From the NCBI RefSeq assembly GCF_011752065.1, contig NZ_JAAIJY010000028.1, positions 1-47,863 of the forward strand: a stretch of 47,863 nt of DNA, written 5' to 3'. This document shows, one piece after another, positions 7,756-16,389 of the stretch. The position numbers and the translations under genes were made by a program. The stretch comes from Actinomyces sp. ZJ308. Its GTDB lineage: Bacteria > Actinomycetota > Actinomycetes > Actinomycetales > Actinomycetaceae. A model generated the notes under the pieces. It saw nothing but the letters and a program-made list of their open reading frames with translations. It ran no database searches and was not told the DNA's origin. The first letter of the stretch is position 1. The number at the start of each line of letters is the position of its first letter.

Positions 7756-7947
7756 CCGATGCTGCTGGGCTGCCCCCAGGTGGCGATCTGCTGGTCGGCG
7801 AACCTGCAGCCGCAGATCAAGAGCATCTTCAAGATGGGGTCCCTCATTGGCCGGGGCTCGGGCGAGTCCTTCCAGCTGGCCTTCCACGGCCCGGGCTTCG
7901 TCGTGGTCCAGCCCAGCGAGGGCCAGCCGGTGGTGACGGCTTCCTGA
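7756..7947 (+). pseudogene. Partial duplicate of AIM24 gene 3' end
   Basis: Positions 7782-7947 repeat 6857-7022 with only a few substitutions and no gaps, ending at the same stop codon; the similarity extends upstream to about 7756 after a 24-base gap (CCGATGCTGCTGG in both). The translation carries ICWSANLQPQIKS and GPGFVVVQPSEGQPVVTAS. No N-terminal two thirds are present, so this is a fragment. Confidence 0.85.
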
Positions 7948-8386
7948 ATTGGACGCCGACGACGGATCACACGAGCACCAGCATGTGGAGACCGATCCAC
8001 AGTCGTTCAGCCCGTTCACAGCCGTTCATCCCGCTGATCGGCAAGGGCACCCAGCGTCCGCTGAGTCAGCGCTGGGCTCGATCTCCAGCCTCAGCCTGTT
8101 CATCTCGACGGCGCACTGCTCGTTCAGCGGCAACGGGTTGAGGACCGGTAACCTTTCGGCCGATCGAAGGCCGTCCCAAAGTTGGCTGCGGCAGTTGTCG
8201 GAGGTCGTAGCCAACCTCAGCCTCGTCAGCCCACGCCTGGATCTGCCTATCGCTGATGCGATGCCCATGAAGAAGGTGCTCGACCACGGCAGTACCGTAC
8301 AAGACAATCGACCATGTCGCTCTAGTGTGTCATCATCAGCAGCGACAACGACCGTCCAACACTTACTACCCGCAAAACCTGAAAAG
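7948..8386. other. Low-information spacer around antitoxin remnant
   Basis: Apart from the decayed antitoxin remnant I see no gene. A forward ORF across 7949-8500 lacks any recognisable domain, has no good ribosome site and runs antisense to two better candidates. Confidence 0.5.
8026..8307 (-). pseudogene. Decayed ribbon-helix-helix-like antitoxin
   Basis: One reverse frame (8066-8302) reads YGTAVVEHLLHGHRISDRQI, then WADEAEVGYDLRQLPQPTLG and RPSIG. A neighbouring frame continues with LPLNEQCAVEMNRLRLEIEP. Together they resemble a small actinobacterial antitoxin: an acidic WADEAE segment, a GRPS(I/M)G linker and a C-terminal ribbon-helix-helix with LP(x)EL-like start. A frameshift near 8140-8160 splits it. 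No toxin partner is visible beside it. The assignment rests on remembered family appearance and is tentative. Confidence 0.4.
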
Positions 8387-8764
8387 TCAGTGCGACATCA
8401 AAACACAGGACGAGATAAGCCTATCGATCTTGCGGACATCGACCTGAGACCCAAGCTTGATCTTGATGTGACCAGCCCGCGTCCACAACTCGACTTCTGA
8501 GTTGATGTCAAACGTTCCCGCATTCTCGGTCGACCACATATTGATGGCACTGTAGGGCAGCGAATAGATCTCCACCTTCCGACCGGTCAGCCCTTGAGCA
8601 TCACGGACGATCAACCTCTTCGACGTAAATATAGCGGAGTCTCGCATCGTCTTGAAGGCAGCATAAGGTTGCTCGCCTTGCACGAGAACCCCCATAACAT
8701 CCTGAGGGATTGGAACCTCCGCCAGGAATGTCCATGTAGCCACCGAGGCCATCTCCATGCTCAC
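8387..8764 (-). CDS. PH domain-containing protein
   Basis: A 125-residue protein fitting the bacterial pleckstrin-homology domain (bPH_1/YvbH-like): an N-terminal helix, then GEQPYAAFKTMRDSAIFTSK, RLIVRDAQGLTGRKVEIYSL, and SYSAI-type strand PYSAINMWSTENAGTFDINS, ending in GSQVDVRKIDRLISS. The RD/(A)IFTxKRL(I)(V/I) pattern is the family hallmark. Such proteins form oligomeric beta-rich domains and their roles are mostly unknown. GTG 8764 or ATG 8758 could start it. GC content is lower than in core genes of the window, in keeping with acquired DNA. Confidence 0.7.
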   Translation of the reverse strand: MSMEMASVATWTFLAEVPIPQDVMGVLVQGEQPYAAFKTMRDSAIFTSKRLIVRDAQGLTGRKVEIYSLPYSAINMWSTENAGTFDINSEVELWTRAGHIKIKLGSQVDVRKIDRLISSCVLMSH

Positions 8765-9233
8765 GTTTTCACCTCATCGTAAAACAAAGAACTTCGGGAA
8801 CTCACCTCCCGCAGAGCACAGATAATATTAGGAAAATCAGTGCGCCCCAAACCTACGAAAACGTCCGTCAGGATGTTTAGGCTGACGCATCACCATTGAC
8901 TACAGGCCTACAGAGGCCGCCCCGGAGTCCACCTCCCTGCCGATAGTAGAGAATATTCCCCGAGAGTGCTGATCCTGGAACAACTACCCGAAACTTGACT
9001 CAAGTAAGCACAAGGGCACCGGACTAAGGTCACTTGTACCAAAGCTGGGCGCCTGACGCGGATGCCCGTCCCCATTACGGGTGGGTCAACGACTCGCAGG
9101 ATCTGCGCCGCTCCGGACTGAACGAAGTCCCTTCCACCGACCTGCATGACAGGACAGAATCGCCCCGACATATCAGCGACAAAAGCTATATCGAGATGAG
9201 CGTAATCATATCGAAGAGTCAAGGCTTTCGTAG
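8765..9233. other. Intergenic stretch with no clear gene
   Basis: Short ORFs occur on both strands (for example 8908-9282 reverse, 9034-9249 forward) but none has a recognisable domain or ribosome site. I see no RNA gene or repeat. Confidence 0.5.
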
Positions 9234-10574
9234 TTACGCATCTACATAGACCGTTAGAGAGTCGGTCCACCGAGACCGACAATCTGATGTTACGACAATT
9301 GCAGTCCCACCTGACGCATTTACGTCAAGCAAAACACGTTGCGCAGGATGACCATAACTTCCGTCAGCACCAAAGACACAAGTAGGCGCATCATTTCCAT
9401 GCAACCCATATCCCTCAAGGAGTTCCGATCCCCATTCACGAGGCGACCCATGATGAGGAGGAGCAATGACATAGGTTCGCGATCTGTATTCTGCAAAAGC
9501 GTCAATCGCCTCATGCAAACGCTTTTTCGCGCCCAGAGACGCGTCACCGTAACCGATCCATCCGGGCACAGTCGGCCAGGCCCCAATTTCTGGTCGATCA
9601 TAAAATGCAGCTTTCGAACGAAAAGTTCGCAGTTTTTGACCTAGAACGGTCCCAGAATAGAGCATAAGTGACGTTATATTGAGCGTGAAAGAGGATCCAA
9701 TCATTGCAACGGCGTCTTTGAAAGCTTTTTTAAGATCAGAGGTGTGATTCAGTACAAGATTTCTCACAATGTTGACATCTTCAAGATCTTTTTCGTCGTT
9801 AATTAACGCCAATTGTTTTAACTTTTGAACAAAAACAGCAGCCTGATTCTGCGCATCCCATAGGACGTGCGTTTTAAACTCCCAAACAGGAGCGCCTGAC
9901 AGGTTTGTGATGTTCCACAGATTCAATCGGTTCTGAGGCTGTGATATATTAAGATCCGAGTAACTTCTTATTGCAGAGTTTCTGATTTCGGAATTTGTTA
10001 AAATGTAATCTTCACTCACAGTTTCATCTACGCGAATCTCCTCCTCATCCAGTGGCGTCATCTGCTGAATTTCAACATCAGGGCCAGTAATTTCTCGTAA
10101 CGCTGTTACCGGATTGGCGATAAAGTCCCAATACCATTCATCAAAATCTCCCACGTTCGCATCATAAGTAGATGAATTGTTCGAACTCGAATAATAAACA
10201 GAAGGAAATAGTGAGCCGGCTAGGCAAAAAATTCTACTAGATACGGGGGTCATAGGGATAACAAAACGACTGACTGAGGTTTGTTTAGCTAAGTATGGAA
10301 TTCCGCTGATGTGGTCGTAATCAAAATGAGAAATATACATTATATCAACGTTACGAGAGCGCGAGTAGAGGTAACGTTGATATTTTGGACCTACATACAA
10401 ACGGGAGACAAATTCGTCGATCTCTCGTTTTAGATTCCTCTGGTTTTTAGTTGTTGCACCGCAATCATACACATATGTCACGGGCTTGCCTTCAGCAGTT
10501 ATCGTGCCACTGTGAAAAAATCCATGGCCAACGGCCCACTGGGTGCGCGATACACGCATTTTAAATAACGTCAT
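9234..10574 (-). CDS. Metallo-beta-lactamase-fold hydrolase on AT-rich island
   Basis: A 446-residue protein with a metallo-beta-lactamase core. The metal-binding motif HxDxDH is present as HFDYDH at residues 83-88 (ISHFDYDHISGIPYL), preceded by the WAVGHGFFHSG and VYDCG strands; PPHHGS at about 372-377 resembles the ComEC/Rec2-type HHGS. A long central insert (about 130-330) has no recognised domain. ATG 10574 (MTLFKMRVSRTQ) is chosen because AAGAAAG lies about 10 nt upstream. Codon use is AT-rich (TTA, AAA, ATA common), unlike flanking genes, pointing to transfer. MBL proteins with this N-terminal pattern occur in mobile and conflict-type loci, but substrate and partners are unknown. No signal peptide or membrane segment is seen. 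Confidence 0.75.
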   Translation of the reverse strand: MTLFKMRVSRTQWAVGHGFFHSGTITAEGKPVTYVYDCGATTKNQRNLKREIDEFVSRLYVGPKYQRYLYSRSRNVDIMYISHFDYDHISGIPYLAKQTSVSRFVIPMTPVSSRIFCLAGSLFPSVYYSSSNNSSTYDANVGDFDEWYWDFIANPVTALREITGPDVEIQQMTPLDEEEIRVDETVSEDYILTNSEIRNSAIRSYSDLNISQPQNRLNLWNITNLSGAPVWEFKTHVLWDAQNQAAVFVQKLKQLALINDEKDLEDVNIVRNLVLNHTSDLKKAFKDAVAMIGSSFTLNITSLMLYSGTVLGQKLRTFRSKAAFYDRPEIGAWPTVPGWIGYGDASLGAKKRLHEAIDAFAEYRSRTYVIAPPHHGSPREWGSELLEGYGLHGNDAPTCVFGADGSYGHPAQRVLLDVNASGGTAIVVTSDCRSRWTDSLTVYVDA

Positions 10575-11280
10575 AATATTTATCTTTCTTGTATTCACTC
10601 GACATGAGATCAGAAACTTGATTGCTCTCAAGAATTATCAAGTCATGTTTAAAATCTACCACTCAACATTAAACTTCGAGCAAGTTATTCTTACTAGAGT
10701 GTAGAGATGACGAGGGTGACTGATAGTGATTTCACGTTAGTTCGAAGGGCGTCTTCATCCAGCCCAGCTACATCGGCGTAAACCCTCGTGCACTCTTAAT
10801 TTTGGTAGCCAATACAACGACTTGGTTTAAATTAACTAGGATCAAACTTATTCCCTGCTAGTGACTCCCTAAATTTTTAAGGCTGCCGCCTTCATAAACC
10901 TCTTGAGGTATGATAGAGAATTTTTCCAATGCATAAACATTATCATCAGAGTGCAGGCTCGTTTGATTTTCACAAACAACTAGTTTGTTAGAGAACTTCC
11001 TCGCATGAATTTTACCTCTTTAATTCCGGTTTCTTGACATTAAATCGTCTCGCTATATATAGATTTGAGATATCACCATAATGTGTTCGCCAATCCATTA
11101 AGAGTTACTCGGAATTCTTGATTTCTGCTTTTAAACTGCCATTCTCTCTGCTATGTTGTCTGCATTGCCAGCAACCTTCACGTAGATTCGAATGTCACCT
11201 CACTTGCAAGAAGCAAAAGTGAATAATTAAACATTAATAGATAGTTTTCGATTTTTCCTTCCCTGAACTCAAGCGATTTA
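10575..11280. other. AT-rich non-coding stretch
   Basis: About 700 bp of strongly AT-rich DNA lies between the metallo-beta-lactamase gene and ychF. No ORF of useful length, tRNA or clear repeat is visible. It includes the leader of the hydrolase gene and probably the remains of a larger acquired segment whose edge abuts the ychF stop codon. Confidence 0.6.
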
Positions 11281-12366
11281 TTAAACACTAAACCTAAACT
11301 CCACGACGTCCCCGTCGCTCATCACGTAGTCCTTTCCTTCCATGCGCACTCGGCCGTGAGCGCGGGCTTCAGCAACGCTGCCGTACTGGACCAGATCATC
11401 ATAACTCACGATCTCGGCCTTGATAAAGCCCCGCTCAAAGTCAGTGTGGATTACCCCGGCGGCCTGGGGCGCCGTCGCGCCCTTGCGGATCGTCCAGGCC
11501 CGGGACTCCTTCTCCCCCGCCGTCAGGTAGGTCTGCAGCCCCAGGGTGTCGAACCCGACCCTCGCCAGCTTGTCCAGGCCGGACTCCTCCTGCCCGTTCT
11601 CGTGCAGCATCTCCGCCGCCTCCTCGGGCTCCAGCTCCACAAGCTCGGCCTCGAACTGGGCATCCAGGAAGATCGCCTCCGCCGGCGCCACCAGCTCACG
11701 CAGCTCGGCCTGACGGGCCTCGTCACCCATCCCGGCATCGTCCATGTTGAACACGTAGATGAACGGCTTCGTGGTCATCAGCTGGAAGGTCCTCAGCACC
11801 TCCGCATCGATCCCGGCGGCCTCCGCCCCGGCGGACAGCAGCGTCCCATCCTCCAGGACCTTGAGGGCCGCCTGCGCCGTCTCCAGCACCACGGGCTCCG
11901 TCTTCTTACCCCGCACCTCCTTCTCCAGGCGCGGGATCGCCTTCTCCAGGGTCTGCATGTCCGCCAGCACCAGCTCGGTGCTGATCGTCTCGATGTCCCC
12001 GGCCGGCTCCACCTTGCCGTCCACGTGCACCACGTCCGGGTCCTCGAAGGCGCGCGTCACCATGCAGATCGCGTCTGCCTCGCGGATATTGGCCAGGAAC
12101 TGGTTGCCCAGCCCCTCGTCCTCGCTGGCGCCGCGCACGATCCCGGCGATGTCCACGAAGGAGACCGTCGCCGGGACCACTCGCGCGGAGTGGAACAGCT
12201 CGGCCAGCTTGTCCAGGCGCGCATCCGGCAGCGGCACAACCCCCACGTTCGGCTCAATGGTCGCGAACGGGTAGTTGGCGGCCAGGACGGTCGCGCGGGT
12301 CAGGGCGTTGAACAGGGTGGACTTGCCGACGTTGGGCAGTCCGACGATTCCGATGGTAAGTGCCAC
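11281..12366 (-). CDS. ychF: Redox-regulated ATPase YchF (Obg-like)
   Basis: A 361-residue P-loop NTPase of the OBG/HflX-like superfamily, the usual YchF length. The P-loop is GLPNVGKST, followed by YPFATIEPNVGVVPLPD (switch I), DIAGIVRGASEDEGLGNQFL (G3 and switch II), and a G4-like NMDD; a coiled-coil insert (about 130-200) and a C-terminal TGS domain ending GDVVEFRFSV complete it. YchF hydrolyses ATP better than GTP and binds ribosomes and the proteasome or stress factors in various species. GTG 12366 (ALTIGIVGLPNVG) gives the family N-terminus; the longer ORF start at 12408 would add an unrelated tail. The stop lies exactly at the border of the AT-rich island. Confidence 0.95.
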   Translation of the reverse strand: MALTIGIVGLPNVGKSTLFNALTRATVLAANYPFATIEPNVGVVPLPDARLDKLAELFHSARVVPATVSFVDIAGIVRGASEDEGLGNQFLANIREADAICMVTRAFEDPDVVHVDGKVEPAGDIETISTELVLADMQTLEKAIPRLEKEVRGKKTEPVVLETAQAALKVLEDGTLLSAGAEAAGIDAEVLRTFQLMTTKPFIYVFNMDDAGMGDEARQAELRELVAPAEAIFLDAQFEAELVELEPEEAAEMLHENGQEESGLDKLARVGFDTLGLQTYLTAGEKESRAWTIRKGATAPQAAGVIHTDFERGFIKAEIVSYDDLVQYGSVAEARAHGRVRMEGKDYVMSDGDVVEFRFSV

Positions 12367-12474
12367 GCAGGAGAGTTTAGACGGCCCCTCCGACACCGTG
12401 CGCCCCAACCGAGCACGACGGCACCGCTCCCCCGTCCCGACCGGCTGCGCCGGCCGGCCCGGGCCTGCCCCCTG

Positions 12475-14163
12475 CTAACCGGCCTGGTTGTTCATCCGGA
12501 CCGACGCCTTCAGATCACGCCACGAGGTGTAGAAGCCCCCGCCGGCATTGGCCCCGATGCCCACCGCCGCGGCGATGAGGGAGGCCGCCACCATCACCAC
12601 CGCGAAGCGCCCCGCGATCGCACCAACCAGCCGCAACGCTGAGGGCCTGTCTCCCTCGCGCCGTCGGCCCCAGCGGGGAGCCCGGGCCAACGCGATCCCG
12701 ACCGTCGCCAGCGACGCCACCACGGCCACGATGATGGTGCCCAGGCCGTTGATCTCGAAGGGCGCGGCGCGCATCGGCGAGATGGATCCCGCCGTGCGCT
12801 GGTCCCTGGGCGTCTGCGTCAGCGGCTTGACGCCGTCGGCGCTCGCCTTGGCCCAAACGTCGCCCTCGGGCGCAGGCAGGCCGGCCGCAGCGAAGACCGC
12901 CGGGTCGGAACCCCACCAGGTCAGCAGCGAGGGGAAGCGGTCATTCCACAGGACCCAGGAGTGCCCGCCCTGCACCGGGGTGTCAATCGTCACCGAGTCG
13001 GGCTCCCGTACCGAGTCCTCCATGAACCAGGCGGCCCGGGCCGCGCCGGAGGAGTCGTCCTGGGCTCCCATGACGTAGAAGCGAAGGCCGTCGGGGGCGC
13101 GCTTCCCCAGCATGGTGGACAGCGTGTTCTCGGCCTGGAGCTGCCTGCCGCTGTGCGCCAGGGCCCCTTCACCGGGACTGTCGAAGGAGGACATGACCCC
13201 GACCGCTCCGAAGCGCTGCGGGACGTCGTAGGCGGTGCGGGCCGCGCAGTAGGCGCCCGCCGAGATCCCCATGAGCATCCAGCCGGCCCGCTGTGTGGAG
13301 ACGTTGGGGAAGGTGGCCCGGATCATGCGGGGGATCTCCTCGGCGGTCCAGGTCTCCACGGCCGGGCGGCCGGCGATGTTGACGCAGTCGTGCTGGCCGC
13401 CGTCCACGTTGACCGAGGGAAGCACCATGATCGACGGCGGGATGCGCCCGGCGTCGATCGCCTCCTGGAGCTGCTTGGGCGAGGTCATGCCCGTCACCAG
13501 GGACTGCGGGTCTCCGACCCAGCCGTGGATGCCCTCGATGACGTTGTAGGTGCGGCCGTCGTCGGGCCGGTAGCCCGACGGCACGATGACGCGCACCGGC
13601 AGCCTGATACCGCTGACCGGGCCGGTCCAGGTGGCCTCCTGAGAGCCGTCGCCGGCGTCCTGGAAGGTTGCCTTCCAGGCCGAGGCCGGGACGGCGTCGT
13701 AGACGGAGGGGTCCGGCAGGGGCGTCACGCGCGAGGCCCCCTGGGTGCGCGGGGCTGCGGCCTCGATGACGTCGCCGAGCGTGCGCACGTAGTGCATGGG
13801 TCGATTGATGAGCAGGCCTCCGAGCACGACGACGAGCAGCACCGGCACACCCACCATGACGGCACGCGCGGTATAGCGGCCGACGGCGCGCAGCACGGCG
13901 AGGGCGGTCAGGCGGCCGGGGGCGGGGCGCGTGGGCTCGGTGGCGGCCTTCGTGGGGGCCTCGGCGGCGCCCTGGCTGTCTGCGGTATCCGCTGCATCGG
14001 TCGGGTCCGGGATGTTGGCTGGCTCAGCCGGTCGGGTCCGCGCACGGGCCGGCAGGGTCCACGGCAGCAGGACCGCGGCGACGACGGCGCCCAGGACCGC
14101 CAGGACCGCGACGGTCAAGATCGTGCTGGAGCTGGTCAGCTCGATTCCACGTAGGAGGCTCAC
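12475..14163 (-). CDS. Membrane-anchored esterase, alpha/beta-hydrolase (esterase D-like)
   Basis: A 562-residue protein with four predicted membrane helices: one near the N-terminus (TVAVLAVLGAVVAAVLLPW), one at about 110 (VMVGVPVLLVVVLGGLLI) and two near the C-terminus. The alpha/beta-hydrolase domain lies between them (about 170-430) and carries the nucleophile elbow GISAG (WMLMGISAGAYCAARTAYD), with GGHSW as the probable catalytic His. The family (PF00756) includes mycolyltransferase-like and feruloyl-type esterases; the substrate cannot be told, and Actinomyces lack mycolic acids. The domain is probably outside the membrane. GTG 14163 is chosen because it begins just before the first membrane helix after GGAG; the open frame extends upstream without protein-like sequence. 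Confidence 0.8.
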   Translation of the reverse strand: MSLLRGIELTSSSTILTVAVLAVLGAVVAAVLLPWTLPARARTRPAEPANIPDPTDAADTADSQGAAEAPTKAATEPTRPAPGRLTALAVLRAVGRYTARAVMVGVPVLLVVVLGGLLINRPMHYVRTLGDVIEAAAPRTQGASRVTPLPDPSVYDAVPASAWKATFQDAGDGSQEATWTGPVSGIRLPVRVIVPSGYRPDDGRTYNVIEGIHGWVGDPQSLVTGMTSPKQLQEAIDAGRIPPSIMVLPSVNVDGGQHDCVNIAGRPAVETWTAEEIPRMIRATFPNVSTQRAGWMLMGISAGAYCAARTAYDVPQRFGAVGVMSSFDSPGEGALAHSGRQLQAENTLSTMLGKRAPDGLRFYVMGAQDDSSGAARAAWFMEDSVREPDSVTIDTPVQGGHSWVLWNDRFPSLLTWWGSDPAVFAAAGLPAPEGDVWAKASADGVKPLTQTPRDQRTAGSISPMRAAPFEINGLGTIIVAVVASLATVGIALARAPRWGRRREGDRPSALRLVGAIAGRFAVVMVAASLIAAAVGIGANAGGGFYTSWRDLKASVRMNNQAG

Positions 14164-14404
14164 GTCTCCAAAGCATGTCACTACCTGCGCGAATACCCAT
14201 CCTCCCGAGGTAGCAGAAGAGCCGTGCCCACAGCCTCCCCACCTCCTCCTAGCGGTGGAGGCCGCCGCGAAGAGGGACTCTTGACCCAGGTCCGAGCGGT
14301 CGGTTGCGAGTGGTTGCGGGACGGCCGGCCGACGGTGTCGAGGCGGTCCTCGTGGCATCTAAGGGCCCGGAATAGATGTCACACCCCTGGGGCACTATCG
14401 GTTC

Positions 14405-15670
14405 ATGAGCTCCTCACCCGTCCTGCTTCCCATCCTGCTGCTCCTCATCGGCCTGGCGATCGGGGTGGCCGTCGGCTACATCGGCGCGATCGCCCGGCGC
14501 ACCACCGCGCACCGCACGGACGGCGAGCAGCTGGCGCAGCTGCGGGCGCAGGCCGCCCAGTGGCAGGCCCGGGCTGAGGAGCTGTCCTCGCGCACCCAGG
14601 TGGCCGAGGAGCGCGCCGATCGGGACGGCTCGGTGCTGCGGGCCCTGGCGCCGGTGCGCAGCCAGCTCGAGCAGGTGGGTGCGCGGGTGGAGTCCCTGGA
14701 GAAGCAGCGCGCCGAGCAGCACGCGGCCCTGGCCGAGCAGCTGCGGGCCACCGCCCTGCGCGAGCAGGACCTGGCCCGTTCCACCGCCTCCCTGGAGGGG
14801 GCGCTGCGTTCGCGCTCGGCCCGCGGCATGTGGGGAGAGGTCGAGCTGGCCCGCGTTCTGGAGGCCTCCGGGATGATGCGGCACGTGGACTTCTCCGAGC
14901 AGCGCACCATCGGGGCCCTGGTTCAGCGGCGCGGCGGGCTGGGAGCCGCGGCTGACTCCTCTGATGGTGCGGCTGGTCGGTCCCGGCCCGACGTCGTCGT
15001 CCACCTGCCGGGGGACGGGTACCTGGCCGTGGACGCCAAGGCCCCCATGGACTCCTACCTGGCGGCCACCGCGGTCCAGGGTGCCTCCCCCGAGGAGGAG
15101 GACCGGCGCCGCGAGCTCCTGGCCGCGCACGCCAAGGCACTGCGCGGGCACGTCGACCAGCTCGCCGCGCGCCGCTACGACCGGGCGCTGGGGGACTCCC
15201 CCGAGCTCGTGGTGCTCTTCGTGCCGGCCGAGGCCGTGCTCTCGGCCGCCCTGGAGACAGACCCCGCGCTCCTGGAGCACGCGCTGGGGCGCGGCGTCGC
15301 CCTGGCCTCACCGGTGTCGCTGCTGACCCTGCTGCGCACGTGCGCCACGGCCTGGGCGCGCACCGCCGTCAACGACGACGCCCGCGAGCTGCTCGAGCTC
15401 GGCCGCACCCTCTACGAGCGGCTGGGGACAGTGGCCGGCCACCTCGATGCCCTGGGCGGGGCGCTGCGGCGCAGCGTGACCGCCTACAACAAGGCGGTCG
15501 GCTCCATGGAGAACCGGCTGCTGGTGACCGCCCGGTCCCTGGAGACCCTCGGTGAGCAGGTCGACTCCCCCGCGCTCATCGGCGCCGACGCCGCCCAGGT
15601 GCGCACCTTCACCGCACCCGAGCTCACCGCCCCCATCGCCGAGGGGCAGGACCACCTCACGAATCCGTAA
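14405..15670 (+). CDS. rmuC: DNA recombination protein RmuC
   Basis: A 421-residue RmuC homologue. An N-terminal membrane helix (LLPILLLLIGLAIGVAVGYI) is followed by a long coiled coil (about 35-130, heptads with many Gln/Arg/Glu) and the RmuC nuclease-like domain, with RGMWGEVELARVLEASGM, RPDVVVHLPGDGYLAVDAKA and the characteristic PTxxxxLL-type stretch SPVSLLTLLRTCATAWARTA. RmuC limits recombination between short inverted repeats, and the family is related to PD-(D/E)XK nucleases, consistent with D and DAK here. The start ATG precedes the membrane helix directly. It is transcribed divergently from the esterase gene, 240 bp apart. Confidence 0.95.
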   Translation: MSSSPVLLPILLLLIGLAIGVAVGYIGAIARRTTAHRTDGEQLAQLRAQAAQWQARAEELSSRTQVAEERADRDGSVLRALAPVRSQLEQVGARVESLEKQRAEQHAALAEQLRATALREQDLARSTASLEGALRSRSARGMWGEVELARVLEASGMMRHVDFSEQRTIGALVQRRGGLGAAADSSDGAAGRSRPDVVVHLPGDGYLAVDAKAPMDSYLAATAVQGASPEEEDRRRELLAAHAKALRGHVDQLAARRYDRALGDSPELVVLFVPAEAVLSAALETDPALLEHALGRGVALASPVSLLTLLRTCATAWARTAVNDDARELLELGRTLYERLGTVAGHLDALGGALRRSVTAYNKAVGSMENRLLVTARSLETLGEQVDSPALIGADAAQVRTFTAPELTAPIAEGQDHLTNP

Positions 15671-15835
15671 CGCACGCCACATTTCGGTTTCGTGACGATC
15701 GACGCTTCCATGGCGTCTATCAGGGAGCGTTGCCTCCGGTCTCATGACGGGTTGCCACGCTGCCAGAACGTACCAACGTCCACATGAGACATACTCCCAC
15801 CTCCGTCTCATCGGACCCTCTCGAAGGAAGACACC

Positions 15836-16093
15836 ATGCTGTCAATCATCGGAATGATCATCGCCGGCGCCGTCATCGGCGCCCTCGCCCGGCTCATCAT
15901 GCGGGGAGAGCAGAACATCTCGGTGCTGTGGACCATCGTGCTGGGCGCCGTCGGCGCGCTCATCGGAAGCACAGTCGCCAGCCTCTTCGGCGTCGCCCAC
16001 ACTCCTGGGGTCGACTGGATTCGTTGGGCCCTGTCCATCGTCGCCGCCATCATCGCGATCTCCGTCTACCTGTCCGTCACCGGCCGGAAGTAG
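15836..16093 (+). CDS. GlsB/YeaQ/YmgE family stress membrane protein
   Basis: An 85-residue protein with three membrane helices of the transglycosylase-associated (GlsB/YeaQ/YmgE) family: LSIIGMIIAGAVIGALARLI, a TIVLGAVGALIGSTVASLFG glycine-rich helix, and ALSIVAAIIAISVYLSV. Members are general-stress proteins of unknown mechanism, often close to Gls24/Asp23 genes, as here. GAAGGAAG about 8 nt before the ATG is a good ribosome site. A strong hairpin follows, so it is probably a single-gene unit. Confidence 0.9.
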   Translation: MLSIIGMIIAGAVIGALARLIMRGEQNISVLWTIVLGAVGALIGSTVASLFGVAHTPGVDWIRWALSIVAAIIAISVYLSVTGRK

Positions 16094-16110
16094 GCGGCCA
16101 GCACCACCCT

Positions 16111-16157
16111 GAAGCGGGTTTCGCGGAGGCACTCACCGCCTCCGCGAGACCCGCTTC
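16111..16157 (+). terminator. Hairpin terminator after GlsB-like gene
   Basis: A 20-bp stem (GAAGCGGGTTTCGCGGAGGC with its complement, one G-U pair) closes a 7-base loop, starting 17 bp after the stop. The right arm is followed by GTCATTT rather than a long U run. Confidence 0.8.
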
Positions 16158-16389
16158 GTCATTTCAGGTGACGTACGCCACCACACAAGGACGTGAGGAA
16201 TCCGGCGCTCGCAGCGTCCTCCTATCAGCGCGGCATTCATGGCGCTCCGTCGTGGACGTCAGCCCGAAGCCCACCGGAACCAGTCACCAACACGACTGAG
16301 ACACCTCGGCGGGCCACCTGCGCCTGCTGATCCGCGCGTCACAACACCATTACCACCATCCGAGAAACGGACCAACGAAAGAGGCTCCG

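Larger units (their letters stand above)
6857..7947 (+). repeat. Direct repeats flanking the MNT/HEPT module
   Basis: Two 166-bp direct copies, 6857-7022 and 7782-7947, are offset by exactly 925 bp. Between them lie only hepT and mntA with short spacers. Recombination between the copies would remove the toxin-antitoxin pair and leave an intact AIM24 gene. Confidence 0.85.

Noticed and set aside
7949-8500. 183-residue forward frame
   Set aside because: No domain, poor start context, and antisense to the antitoxin remnant and the PH-domain gene.
8908-9282. Small frames on both strands before the MBL gene
   Set aside because: No recognisable domain and overlap with the MBL 3' end; no support beyond length.
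14414-15311. Long reverse frames across rmuC
   Set aside because: They are shadows caused by high GC; RmuC on the forward strand has clear family motifs throughout.
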